Under the pieces are notes generated by a model. The model did not search any database and was not told the origin of the DNA. It worked only from the letters and a program-made list of their open reading frames with translations. From NCBI RefSeq assembly GCF_036013525.1, contig NZ_CP107853.1, positions 2,914,001 to 2,978,000 of the forward strand: a stretch of 64,000 nucleotides of DNA, written 5' to 3'. Source of the stretch: Nonomuraea sp. NBC_00507 (GTDB lineage: Bacteria; Actinomycetota; Actinomycetes; Streptosporangiales; Streptosporangiaceae). Positions 31,614 through 39,752 of this stretch are shown here, in pieces. How positions within the stretch are numbered: the stretch's first letter is position 1; the number at the start of each line of letters is the position of its first letter. A program made the translations under genes and the position numbers.

Positions 31614-34592
31614 ATGACGCACGACCAGCCCCTCACCATCGACTTCTTCACGCACCAGGGCCTGCCGGCCCCACGGCTGACCACCGAAGAGGCCCGCCGG
31701 ACCGCCGCGGAGCACTTCGGGCTCGCGGTCCGCGCCGAGGCGCTGGGCAGTCAGCAGGACGCCAACTTCCTGCTGACCCACGACGACGGATCGCCCGTGG
31801 CCGTCCTCAAAATCGCCAACCCGGCGTTCACCGCGACCGAGATCGACGCGCAGGACACCGCCGCAGACCTGCTCGCCGACGCACAGCCCGGTCTGCGTGT
31901 CGCGACCGTCGTGCGCGATGTCGATGGTGTCCGCAGGACTGCCACCATCCCCACCGACAACGGTCCGGTCATCGCCCGCCTGCTGCGGCATCTGCGCGGT
32001 GGGACGCTCTCCGGCTCACGTCATCTGGCGCCCCGGACGGTCGCGGCCATGGGGCGTATCGTCGGCCAGGTCAGCACGACCCTGCGGTCCTTCCGTCATC
32101 CGGGACTGGAACGGGTCCTGCAGTGGGATCCCCGCCACGCTGACCGCGTGGTCACGCGACTTTCGGACCACGTCGTCGAGGCGGAGCGCAGATCCGCCGT
32201 GCTGGCCGCGACCACGGAGGCCTGGGCCGTTCTCCTGGGGGTCGCCGACCGGCTACCGCGCCAGGCCGTGCATCTGGACCTGACCGACGACAATCTCGTC
32301 ATCTCGCCCGACAGCCCCGTGCCACTGCCCGACGGGATCATCGACTTCGGCGACCTGACGGACAGTTGGGCGGTGTGCGAGCTCGCCGTGACACTGTCCT
32401 CGATCCTCCATCACGACGGCATGGAACCGCACCACGTCCTGCCCGCCGTCCGCGCGTTCCACGAGATCAGGCCGCTGTCCAGGGACGAGGCGACGGCTCT
32501 GTGGCCCCTGGTGGTGCTCCGGGCGGCCACCTTGGTGGTCAGCGGACGGCACCAGGCTGCCATCGACGGCGACAACGCCTACGTGAACGCCGCGCTCGAG
32601 CGCGAGTGGCGCATCTTCGAGCAGGCCCGCGCCGTGCCGACTGCGGTGATGACCGAACTGATCGTCGAGACATTCGGCCTGACCCGCCAACGGGCCACCG
32701 CCGCGGTGCCCGCGGTGCCCGTGCTGGCCGGACCGGACCCCGCAGGCATCGCTGTGCTGGACCTGGCCGTCGGGTCCGACACCATGGACCACGGCACCTG
32801 GCTGGAGGACGCAGCCATGGACCGTCTCGCGGCCGGCCTGCTCACCGCCGGCGCCACCATCGTCACCACCCGCTACGGTCAGGCGCAACTCACCGCTGCC
32901 CCCGCTCTGTCCACCACCTCGCCCGCCACCATCGCCACGGGCGACGACCTGTGGCTCGACGGGCCCGCCGTCCTGCAGGCGCCGGGCGACGGCGAGGTAC
33001 TGGCAGCGGGGCCCGGCCACGCGGCCGTCACCTTCGGGCCCCACGTGCTGCATCTGTCCTTCCCCGACGCCGCCCACCCGATCCCGCCCACTGGCAGACC
33101 CGTGCACGCAGGCGACCAACTGGTCGCCCTGCCCGCCGGCGCTCGCGTCCACGTCTCGCTCCGGCGGCCCGAGGCACCCACGATCCCGGCACTGGTGCGG
33201 CCCGAGTACGCCGCCGGCTGGCTCGCGCTCACCGCCGATCCCGCCCCGCTGCTCGGGCTGCCCGCTGTCGGCGGTGCCACCCCGGGGGACGACCTGCTCG
33301 CCCGGCGCGACGCGGTATTCGCCCCGGTCCAAGAGCACTACTACGAAAACCCGCCCCGCATCGAACGCGGTTGGCGCCACCACATGGTGTCCGCCGAGGG
33401 CCGCTCCTATCTGGACATGGTCAACAACGTCACCCCGCTCGGCCACGCCCATCCTCGCGTCGAGCAGGCGATCTCGCGGCAGCTGCGCAGGCTCAACACC
33501 AACTCCCGGTTCCACTACGCCGCCGTCGTGCAGTTCACCGAACGCCTCGCCGCTCTGCTGCCGGCCCCCCTGGACACCGTCTTCCTGGTCAACTCCGGCT
33601 CCGAGGCCGTCGACCTGGCGATCCGGCTCGCTATCGGCGCCACCGGACAGCACGACGTCGTCGCCCTGCGCGAGGCATACCACGGCTGGACCTATGCGTC
33701 CGACGCCGTGTCCACCTCTCTCCAGGACAACCCCAACGCACTGGCCACCCGCCCCAGCTGGGTCCACACGGTCGACTCACCCAACTCCTACCGGGGGCGT
33801 TGGCGCGGCGAACAGGCCGACAACTACGCCCTTGAAGCCGTCCAGGTGATCGATGAGCTGGCCGCCTCCGGCCGCCCGGCGGGCGCCTTCCTCAGCGAGT
33901 CGTACTACGGCAACGCCGGCGGCGTCGCTCTGCCCGACGGCTACCTCCAGCAGGTGTACGCGGCGGTGCGTCGGCACGGCGGTCTGGCCATCGCCGACGA
34001 GATCCAGGTCGGCTACGGCCGCCTGGGCACCTGGTTCTGGGGCTTCGAGCAGCAGCAGGCCGTCCCTGACATCGTCTGTGTCGCCAAGGCCATGGGCAAC
34101 GGCCATCCACTCGGCGCCGTCATCACCACCCGGGCCGTCGCCGACCTCTACCGCGACCAGGGCTACTTCTTCTCCTCCACCGGCGGCAGCCCCGTCTCCA
34201 GCGTCGCCGGCCTCACCGTCCTCGACACCCTGCGCGACGAGGACCTGCAAGGCAACGCCGTGCGCACCGGCGCCCACCTCAAGGCAAAGCTCCAGGCCCT
34301 CGCCGAGCACCATCCCCTCATCGGCGCCGTCCACGGCTCCGGCCTCTACCTCGGCCTCGAACTGGTGCGCGACCGCCACACTCTGGAGCCCGCCACCGAG
34401 GAGACGGCCGAACTCTGCGAGCGTATGCTCGACCTCGGCGTCATCGTCCAGCCCACCGGCGACCACCTCAACATCCTCAAGATCAAGCCACCGCTGTGCA
34501 TCGACCCCGCCGGCGCCGACTTCTTCGCCGACACCCTCGACCGCGCTCTCACCGAACTCGGCCACCGCGGCACGGGCGAACACACCCGCTGA
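31614..34592 (+). CDS. Trifunctional-looking fusion: APH kinase, LytM/M23-like domain, class III aminotransferase
   Basis: At 992 residues this joins three domains. Residues 1-330 are an APH-fold kinase with the Brenner segment V-H-L-D-L-T-D-D-N (catalytic Asp 222) and I-I-D-F-G-D. Residues 390-540 look like an M23/LytM-type barrel (L-Q-A-P-G-D-G-E-V, V-H-A-G-D-Q-L). Residues 550-992 are a class III PLP aminotransferase with A-D-E-I-Q-V-G-Y-G (Asp 795) and the PLP lysine in A-K-A-M-G-N-G-H-P (Lys 825). The same order is known from bacterial proteins related to hydroxylysine kinase and ethanolamine-phosphate phospho-lyase, so phosphorylation of an amino alcohol followed by PLP-dependent phosphate elimination is a good hypothesis. 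The M23 part is not secreted. An AsnC regulator precedes it. Confidence 0.85.
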   Translation: MTHDQPLTIDFFTHQGLPAPRLTTEEARRTAAEHFGLAVRAEALGSQQDANFLLTHDDGSPVAVLKIANPAFTATEIDAQDTAADLLADAQPGLRVATVVRDVDGVRRTATIPTDNGPVIARLLRHLRGGTLSGSRHLAPRTVAAMGRIVGQVSTTLRSFRHPGLERVLQWDPRHADRVVTRLSDHVVEAERRSAVLAATTEAWAVLLGVADRLPRQAVHLDLTDDNLVISPDSPVPLPDGIIDFGDLTDSWAVCELAVTLSSILHHDGMEPHHVLPAVRAFHEIRPLSRDEATALWPLVVLRAATLVVSGRHQAAIDGDNAYVNAALEREWRIFEQARAVPTAVMTELIVETFGLTRQRATAAVPAVPVLAGPDPAGIAVLDLAVGSDTMDHGTWLEDAAMDRLAAGLLTAGATIVTTRYGQAQLTAAPALSTTSPATIATGDDLWLDGPAVLQAPGDGEVLAAGPGHAAVTFGPHVLHLSFPDAAHPIPPTGRPVHAGDQLVALPAGARVHVSLRRPEAPTIPALVRPEYAAGWLALTADPAPLLGLPAVGGATPGDDLLARRDAVFAPVQEHYYENPPRIERGWRHHMVSAEGRSYLDMVNNVTPLGHAHPRVEQAISRQLRRLNTNSRFHYAAVVQFTERLAALLPAPLDTVFLVNSGSEAVDLAIRLAIGATGQHDVVALREAYHGWTYASDAVSTSLQDNPNALATRPSWVHTVDSPNSYRGRWRGEQADNYALEAVQVIDELAASGRPAGAFLSESYYGNAGGVALPDGYLQQVYAAVRRHGGLAIADEIQVGYGRLGTWFWGFEQQQAVPDIVCVAKAMGNGHPLGAVITTRAVADLYRDQGYFFSSTGGSPVSSVAGLTVLDTLRDEDLQGNAVRTGAHLKAKLQALAEHHPLIGAVHGSGLYLGLELVRDRHTLEPATEETAELCERMLDLGVIVQPTGDHLNILKIKPPLCIDPAGADFFADTLDRALTELGHRGTGEHTR

Positions 34593-34658
34593 GCGACAAC
34601 GGCGCTCCTGCTCACAACGTCGATCGGCAGCCCGACTCAGGCCACGCCCTTTGCTCCT

Positions 34659-34716
34659 CGACATGACGACAGATGCCACCAGCGCCACGTAGCCCGGAAA
34701 GCCGCCGCCACTTACC
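34659..34716 (+). repeat. 58-bp inverted repeat, left copy (with 38168-38226)
   Basis: Read on the plus strand this starts CGACATGACGACAGATGCC and ends CGCCACTTACC. It aligns with the reverse complement of 38168-38226 with about five mismatches and one 1-bp indel. The right copy is the 3' end of the candidate nuclease gene, including its TAG. The left copy still encodes D-M-T-T-D-A-T-S-A-T followed by a stop and is probably the scar of a second nuclease gene. Confidence 0.8.
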
Positions 34717-34892
34717 GCTTCGGACATCGACAGACGGGTTTCGGTACGATCGTTCCTGCGGCAAGGCGATTACGGCGCGGCCGCCGCCGCCAACCGTCCC
34801 GCAAACGACCGATCCGAGCAGGCGCGATCGCAGGTAACGCGTTCGTCACTATGGGTCCCGCTCGTGCTGGTTCGGTAGCACACTCTGGAGGC

Positions 34893-35378
34893 ATGTCGAA
34901 GACGACGCCGGGGGTGGGACGTATGCCGGGTTCGCGGCTGTGGCGGGGTGTGGTGATCGCCGCGGTCGTGGTGCTGGCAGCCTCATTAGGGGCGGGGCTT
35001 GTCTGGTTCTTCGCCGATCCGCTGCACCTACCGGAGGACGTGCTGCAGGTGCTGGACCAGCGGGCCAGCGTGGTCGGCATGTTCACCGGCATGCTGGTCG
35101 GCGTGGCCGGGCTGGTAGTCGCCGTGGTGGCGTTGCGGGCGCAGGTCCGCGCCGATCGCTGGTCGGCTGCAGGCACCGCGCCTGGCACGCCGGCTGCCGA
35201 GCCAGGTGCGCCGCCACGGGCGTCGGCCTCTGGGGAGCGGTCGGTCGCCATCGGCGGCGACAATTCCGGCATCGTCTCCACCGGTGAGGGCGCGCGGAAT
35301 GTGCAGATGCGGGTGGAGGCTTCGGGGGAGGGCCGGGTGTATCAGGCCGGCGGCGACCAGATCATCACTGAGCGATGA
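34893..35378 (+). CDS. Two-helix membrane protein with duplicated amyloid-like tail, partner of an NLR
   Basis: The 161-residue protein has two membrane helices (about residues 17-40 and 60-83), a linker, and a tail with two pseudo-repeats: A-S-G-E-R-S-V-A-I-G-G-D-N-S-G at 112-126 and A-S-G-E-G-R-V-Y-Q-A-G-G-D-Q at 143-156, offset by 31 residues. The second repeat recurs at the N-terminus of the next gene. Its stop overlaps that gene's ATG by 4 bp, so the two are co-translated. In known bacterial and fungal systems an effector carrying such a motif is templated by the NLR; a membrane-acting effector would fit the helices here (inference). GGAGG is 3 bp before this ATG region (CTGGAGGCATG), which decided the start. 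Confidence 0.75.
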   Translation: MSKTTPGVGRMPGSRLWRGVVIAAVVVLAASLGAGLVWFFADPLHLPEDVLQVLDQRASVVGMFTGMLVGVAGLVVAVVALRAQVRADRWSAAGTAPGTPAAEPGAPPRASASGERSVAIGGDNSGIVSTGEGARNVQMRVEASGEGRVYQAGGDQIITER

Positions 35379-38047
35379 CCACGCCTCCAGCGGCTAATTC
35401 CCCACAGCGGCAGCCGCTTGTCCAGATGGACGCCACCGCCTCAGGGCAGGGCCGCGTGTATCAGGCGGCCGGTAACCAGATTATCAACCACCACTACCCG
35501 CCCCGGCCGGAACCAGGCCAGATCGTCGAGGGCGATATCCCGCAATGCCCGCCCGGCTTCCAGCCGCGTCCGCAGCTCCTGCAGCGGCTGGCCGACCTGC
35601 TGGGCGAGCCCGTGCAGGACGGGCAGGGAAGTGCTGGCGGCGGAGCGGTGGTGATCTGCGCGCTGGCCGGCACGCCCGGGGTGGGCAAGACCATGCTGGC
35701 CGCCTCCTACGCCTGGGCCTGCCAGGCCGCCCGCTGGCCGGTGGTGGCCTGGATCGCCGCCGAGACCACCGACCAGATCCTGACCGGCCTGGCCGCCCTG
35801 GCCGAGCGACTGGGCGAACGCCGCTCCGACGAGGACGCCGCCGCGGCCGCCCGCCGCGCCAAGGCGTGGCTGGCCGCTACCGCGCAGCCGGCGCTGCTGG
35901 TCTTCGACAACGCCACCGACGTGGCGGCCATTCGCCGCTGGTGCCCGGCCACCGGCGCGGCCCGGGTGGTCATCACCACCCGCAACCGAGCCTTCGCCCG
36001 CGCCTACGCGCCGCTTGAGGTGGAGGTGTTCACCCCCGGGCAGGCCGAGGCCTTCCTGCGGCGGCGCACCGGCCTGACCGACCCCGACGGCGCCGCTGAG
36101 CTCGCTCACGAGCTGGGACATCTGCCGCTGGCGCTGGCCCAGGCCGCCGCGGTGATCGTCCGCCTGCGGTTGAGCTGTGCCGGCTACCTGGAGCTGCTGC
36201 GCGACTTCCCCGTCGGCGACCAGCTGACCGCCCAGCACGGGGATGCCTACCCGGCCGGCACCGCCGAGGCCATCATGCTGTCGGTCACCCAGGCCGAGTC
36301 CGCCCTGCCCTTCGCCCATGACCTGCTGTCGATCCTGGCCGTGCTGTCGCCCTCCGGCGTCCCGCTGCAGGTCCTGTCCGCCCTGAGCGATGCGGGGAGC
36401 GGGGGGAGCATCGAGCCGGTACGCCTGCGAGAGATGCTCGCCGACCTGACCGATACCTCGCTGATCACCTTCAGCGAGGATGGGACCACGGTCTTGATGC
36501 ACCGCCTCATCCAGCGCGTCCTGTGCGACCGGGCCGCCCACCACGGCGACCTCGACGCCGTCCTGGACCAGGCCATCGCCCTGCTCCAGGACTACACCGA
36601 CACCCTGCCGGACGGCGCCCAGACCTGGGCGGCCCGCGCCGCGGTCGAGATGCTCATCGACCAGAGCGACGCCCTCTACCGGCGAGTCCCCGCCGACGAG
36701 CTCCCAGATGATCTCCTGGCACTCCGCATCTGGTGTGGCAGATCTCTGCACGACCTGGCCGAGCTCGCCCGCGCCGTACAGCTGCTCGAGGCCACACTCG
36801 CCGACTGCGAGCGGGTGCTCGGCCCCGACCACCCCCATACCCTGATCTCCCGCACCTACCTCGCCTTCGCCTACCGGGAGGCGGGGGACCTGGGCCGGGC
36901 CATCCCCTTGTATGAGGCGACGCTCGCCGACTGTGAGCGGGTGCTGGGCGCCGACCACCCCGACACCCTGATGAGCCGTAACAACCTGTCCGGCGCCTAC
37001 CACGCGGCGGGGGACTGGCGGCGGGCCATCGCGCTGCTCGAGGCCACCCTCGCCGACCTGGAGCGGGTGCTCGGCCTCGACCATCCCGAGACTCTGACCT
37101 CCCGCCACAACCTCGCCGTCGCCTACCAGGAGGCGGGGGACCTGAGCCGGGCCATCCGACTGTTCAAAGCCGCCCTCATCGGTCGCGAACACGTGCTCGG
37201 CCCTGATCACCCCTCGACCCTGACCACCCGCAACAACCTGGCCAGCGCCCACCAGGCAGCGGGGGACCTGAAGCGGGCCATCCGACTGTTCGAGGCCACC
37301 GTCAGCGACTATGAGCGGGTGCTGAGCCCCGACCACCCCGACACCCTGACCTGCCGCACCAACCTGGCCAACGCCTACCAGGCGGCGGGGGACCTGGACC
37401 AGGCCATCCCGCTGTATGAGCAGACGCTGGCCGAGCGCGAGCGCGTGCTCGGCTCCGACCACCCCGACACCCTGACGTCCCACATCTACCTCGCCAACGC
37501 CTATCAGATGGCGGGGGACCTGGATCGGGCCATCCTGTTGCTCAAGGCCAGCGTCAGCGGCCATGAGCGGGTGCTGGGCGCCGACCATCCCGACACCCTG
37601 ACCTCCCACACCTACCTCGCCAACGCCTACCGGGCGGCGGGTGATCTGAAGCGGGCCATCCTGTTGCTCAAGGCCAGCGTCAGTGACCATGAGCGGGTGC
37701 TGGGCGCCGACCACCCCTCAACCCTGGCCTGCCGCAACAACCTGGCCGACGCCTACGAGGCGGCGGGGAACCTGGGCCGGGCCATCCCGCTGTACGAGGC
37801 CACCCTCACCGACCGCGAACGCGTCCTCGGACCCGACCACCCCGAAACCCTGGCCTCCCGCGGCAACCTCGCCGGCGCCTACCGGGCGGCGGGGGGCCTG
37901 GGCCCGGCCATCGCGCTGTACACGACCACCCTCACCGATTGTGAGCGAGTGCTGGGGAGTGATCATCCCATGACCCGTGTCGTCAGGGGGAATCTGGTGG
38001 TTCTCGCCTCCGAGGCTGCTCTTCGAAAGGCTCGTGGGCGGAGGTAG
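35375..38047 (+). CDS. NLR-like protein: N-terminal amyloid-like motif, NB-ARC ATPase, ten TPRs
   Basis: The 890-residue protein begins with a 40-residue segment carrying a single copy of the partner's motif (A-T-A-S-G-Q-G-R-V-Y-Q-A-A-G-N-Q at 20-35). Residues 60-380 are an NB-ARC STAND ATPase with Walker A G-T-P-G-V-G-K-T at 99-106, Walker B A-L-L-V-F-D-N-A-T and the sensor V-V-I-T-T-R-N. From residue 461 there are ten 42-residue TPRs with the consensus E-R-V-L-G-x-D-H-P-x-T-L. TPRs in STAND proteins sense a ligand; ATP-driven oligomerisation would align the N-terminal motifs and seed the partner's tail. The ATG overlaps the partner's stop. It has no DNA-binding domain, unlike the AfsR-type gene at 24360. 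Confidence 0.88.
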   Translation: MTTPPAANSPQRQPLVQMDATASGQGRVYQAAGNQIINHHYPPRPEPGQIVEGDIPQCPPGFQPRPQLLQRLADLLGEPVQDGQGSAGGGAVVICALAGTPGVGKTMLAASYAWACQAARWPVVAWIAAETTDQILTGLAALAERLGERRSDEDAAAAARRAKAWLAATAQPALLVFDNATDVAAIRRWCPATGAARVVITTRNRAFARAYAPLEVEVFTPGQAEAFLRRRTGLTDPDGAAELAHELGHLPLALAQAAAVIVRLRLSCAGYLELLRDFPVGDQLTAQHGDAYPAGTAEAIMLSVTQAESALPFAHDLLSILAVLSPSGVPLQVLSALSDAGSGGSIEPVRLREMLADLTDTSLITFSEDGTTVLMHRLIQRVLCDRAAHHGDLDAVLDQAIALLQDYTDTLPDGAQTWAARAAVEMLIDQSDALYRRVPADELPDDLLALRIWCGRSLHDLAELARAVQLLEATLADCERVLGPDHPHTLISRTYLAFAYREAGDLGRAIPLYEATLADCERVLGADHPDTLMSRNNLSGAYHAAGDWRRAIALLEATLADLERVLGLDHPETLTSRHNLAVAYQEAGDLSRAIRLFKAALIGREHVLGPDHPSTLTTRNNLASAHQAAGDLKRAIRLFEATVSDYERVLSPDHPDTLTCRTNLANAYQAAGDLDQAIPLYEQTLAERERVLGSDHPDTLTSHIYLANAYQMAGDLDRAILLLKASVSGHERVLGADHPDTLTSHTYLANAYRAAGDLKRAILLLKASVSDHERVLGADHPSTLACRNNLADAYEAAGNLGRAIPLYEATLTDRERVLGPDHPETLASRGNLAGAYRAAGGLGPAIALYTTTLTDCERVLGSDHPMTRVVRGNLVVLASEAALRKARGRR
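36755..38020 (+). repeat. Ten tandem 126-bp repeats encoding TPRs
   Basis: The DNA repeats with a 126-bp period, each unit encoding one 42-residue TPR that includes G-A-D-H-P-D-T-L or a close variant and ends in A-Y-x-A-A-G-D-L. Units 6-8 are the most alike, pointing to recent unequal exchange. Confidence 0.9.
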
Positions 38048-38167
38048 TTGTTCCGTGAGTTTAGAGACACACCACTTTTGATCTTGTACCTACGACCGAC
38101 GCGTTGTCTTCATTTAACGATCGTTTTTTGAAGATCTTGAAACCGTGGCTCCTGTGTGACTTTCGGT

Positions 38168-38226
38168 GGTAAGTGGCGGGGGGCTTTCCGGGCTACGTGG
38201 CGCTGATGGCATCTGTGGTCATGTCG
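38168..38226 (-). repeat. 58-bp inverted repeat, right copy (with 34659-34716)
   Basis: This copy covers the last codons and the stop of the candidate nuclease gene and about 25 bp beyond. Together with the left copy it brackets the 34893-38047 module. The 145-bp gap between the NLR stop codon and the nuclease stop codon (38048-38192) is AT-richer than the surroundings and holds no gene. Confidence 0.8.
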
Positions 38227-38924
38227 GGTGGTTCGGGGAGAGCGGTAAGAGGAGCGAAGGTGGCGTTGATGTGGCTGTCGGTCGTGACTGCGTAGACGTA
38301 GCGCGGAGGATCGATGCTTCCGGGGCCGGCAATCCACAGGTAGGAGGGTGAGAGATCAAGGACATACTCGATCTCTTTCGCTGCCGTGTGCGGCAGGTTC
38401 ATCAGCTTGCCGTGCTTTTCGATCTGTCCAGCCAGGCGTGCGGTCTGTTCAGCGCTCGCCTTGGCTTCGATCTGGAGGTGGACTGCGCCTGATCTGGTGT
38501 AGAACTCGGCATCCGTTTCGTAGCTTCCGCCCTGCTTCTTTGAGATCAGGTCTCGGGAGAAGGTCCGGTACAGGGAGAAGGAACTGCGGGCCTTGGTGTA
38601 GCCGTAGCGTTCGATGGCCAGCGTGTAGGCCGCGAGGTGCGGGATGTACTCGCGGTTGAGCCAGGCGGTCTCCCCTGTGGGTTTGGAGAACAGATGGCGT
38701 GGCGCTCCCGTCGGCGTATCAAAGTGATCAGGTCCTGCCTCGCCCCACTTCCTGCGGCGAAAACAGTCTGGTGGGCACTCGCGGAAACTGATGATTCCTA
38801 GGGCGATGGCCTGGAGAAACCACGTGCACTCATCACGGACAAGCGGGGTCCGAATGGGTACGGGTCGATGACCCGGCGCGAGGGATGTGATGATCTGCGT
38901 GGCCTCTGATACTGGGTTGTCCAT
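38193..38924 (-). CDS. Candidate PD-(D/E)XK-type nuclease
   Basis: The 243-residue protein was not recognised as a named family. It contains E-T-D-A-E-F (Asp 138), then 14 residues later Q-I-E-A-K (Glu 153, Lys 155), the spacing and strand pattern of a PD-(D/E)XK active site. Residues 90-125 are helical and residues 185-215 strand-like (Y-V-L-D-L-S-P-S-Y-L-W-I-A-G), which would suit that fold. It starts at 38924 with GAAGGAC upstream. It lies 53 bp downstream of the truncated NB-ARC gene on the same strand and is convergent with the intact NLR. The last codons are duplicated at 34659. A DNA-cleaving effector or a defence nuclease is inferred, not shown. Confidence 0.55.
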   Translation of the reverse strand: MDNPVSEATQIITSLAPGHRPVPIRTPLVRDECTWFLQAIALGIISFRECPPDCFRRRKWGEAGPDHFDTPTGAPRHLFSKPTGETAWLNREYIPHLAAYTLAIERYGYTKARSSFSLYRTFSRDLISKKQGGSYETDAEFYTRSGAVHLQIEAKASAEQTARLAGQIEKHGKLMNLPHTAAKEIEYVLDLSPSYLWIAGPGSIDPPRYVYAVTTDSHINATFAPLTALPEPPDMTTDAISAT

Positions 38925-38977
38925 GCGTTCAAGTCCTTCTTCCTCGGCGATTCGCCCCTGCCCAAGATGTCTTGGGG

Positions 38978-39700
38978 CTATGCGGTGCCGATGACCAGGG
39001 GGCTGCGGGCTGCTTGGACGTCGTCGGTGATGGTGGTCAGTTCGTTGATGGCCGTGATCCATTGGATCTGGGCGAACAGCCGCGCAGGAGGCGCATCCAG
39101 CCGGTGCCAGCCCTCGCCCAGTCGGCTGGTCACCAGCACCTGCCCGGTCAGGGTCCGCTCCAGCAGCGGTCGCACACCAGCCACGTCGACGACGTTGTCG
39201 AGCACCAGCAGCCACCCCACATGAGCAGCCAGCCACGCTGTGGCCCGCTCGACCAGGGCCTTCATCGGCAACACCGTGGCCAGCTCCGGCTGCAATGCCA
39301 GCGCCAGACCCGCCAGGCCCGCCTGCACCGCATCGTCGGAATCGGCAGTGATCCACCACACCGGATTCAACCCACCGGCGGCGTCACTCCCTGCTGTACG
39401 ACGTCCTGTGGCCTGCGCCAGCGCGTATTGCGCGGCCAGCGTGGACTTGCCGACCCCGCCCAGGCCGTGCACCGCGGCCACCACCACCTCACCCCCGCCA
39501 TGCAGCGCCTCCTCCAACGTGGCCAGCTCATCGCTGCGCCCGACGAACGTGCGCGTGTGCCGGGGCAGATACACCAGCCGCGGCGACGCCGTCACCTCGA
39601 TGACGCGCCGCAGCGCCGCCTCCGGCAGCACCGTCTCGTTGATGACCTGATCACGCCCGGCCTGATTGATCCGACTGTTTCCAGAGGCCGTAGCCTCCAT
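38978..39700 (-). CDS. Truncated NLR-like protein: amyloid-like motif plus NB-ARC N-half
   Basis: From the ATG at 39700 the 240-residue product begins M-E-A-T-A-S-G-N-S-R-I-N-Q-A-G-R-D-Q, the same motif as the other NLR. Walker A is G-L-G-G-V-G-K-S-T at 79-87 and Walker B is L-L-V-L-D-N-V. After L-V-T-S-R (190) the NB-ARC pattern breaks off and the chain ends in an unrelated 30-residue tail; there are no ARC2 or TPR parts. Upstream, an ATG at 39756 overlaps the partner's stop (ATGA) and starts M-S-G-P-P-S-S, like the M-T-T-P-P of the intact NLR, but in another frame. A frameshift near 39700-39710 therefore seems to separate the original start from the motif. It is probably a decayed copy. Confidence 0.65.
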   Translation of the reverse strand: MEATASGNSRINQAGRDQVINETVLPEAALRRVIEVTASPRLVYLPRHTRTFVGRSDELATLEEALHGGGEVVVAAVHGLGGVGKSTLAAQYALAQATGRRTAGSDAAGGLNPVWWITADSDDAVQAGLAGLALALQPELATVLPMKALVERATAWLAAHVGWLLVLDNVVDVAGVRPLLERTLTGQVLVTSRLGEGWHRLDAPPARLFAQIQWITAINELTTITDDVQAARSPLVIGTA

Positions 39701-39752
39701 CTGGCCTGCGGCTGCTGGTGCCCAGAGTCGTCGGCCGACGACGGCGGACCGC

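Noticed and set aside
35441..37714. 757-residue minus-strand frame opposite the NLR gene
   Set aside because: It repeats with the same 126-bp period as the TPR array because it is its antisense; composition is Gly/Val/Gln-rich without any motif.
36755..38020. Regular repeats that might be taken for a CRISPR array
   Set aside because: The 126-bp unit is entirely coding (42-residue TPRs) with no spacer-like variable segments and no cas genes nearby.
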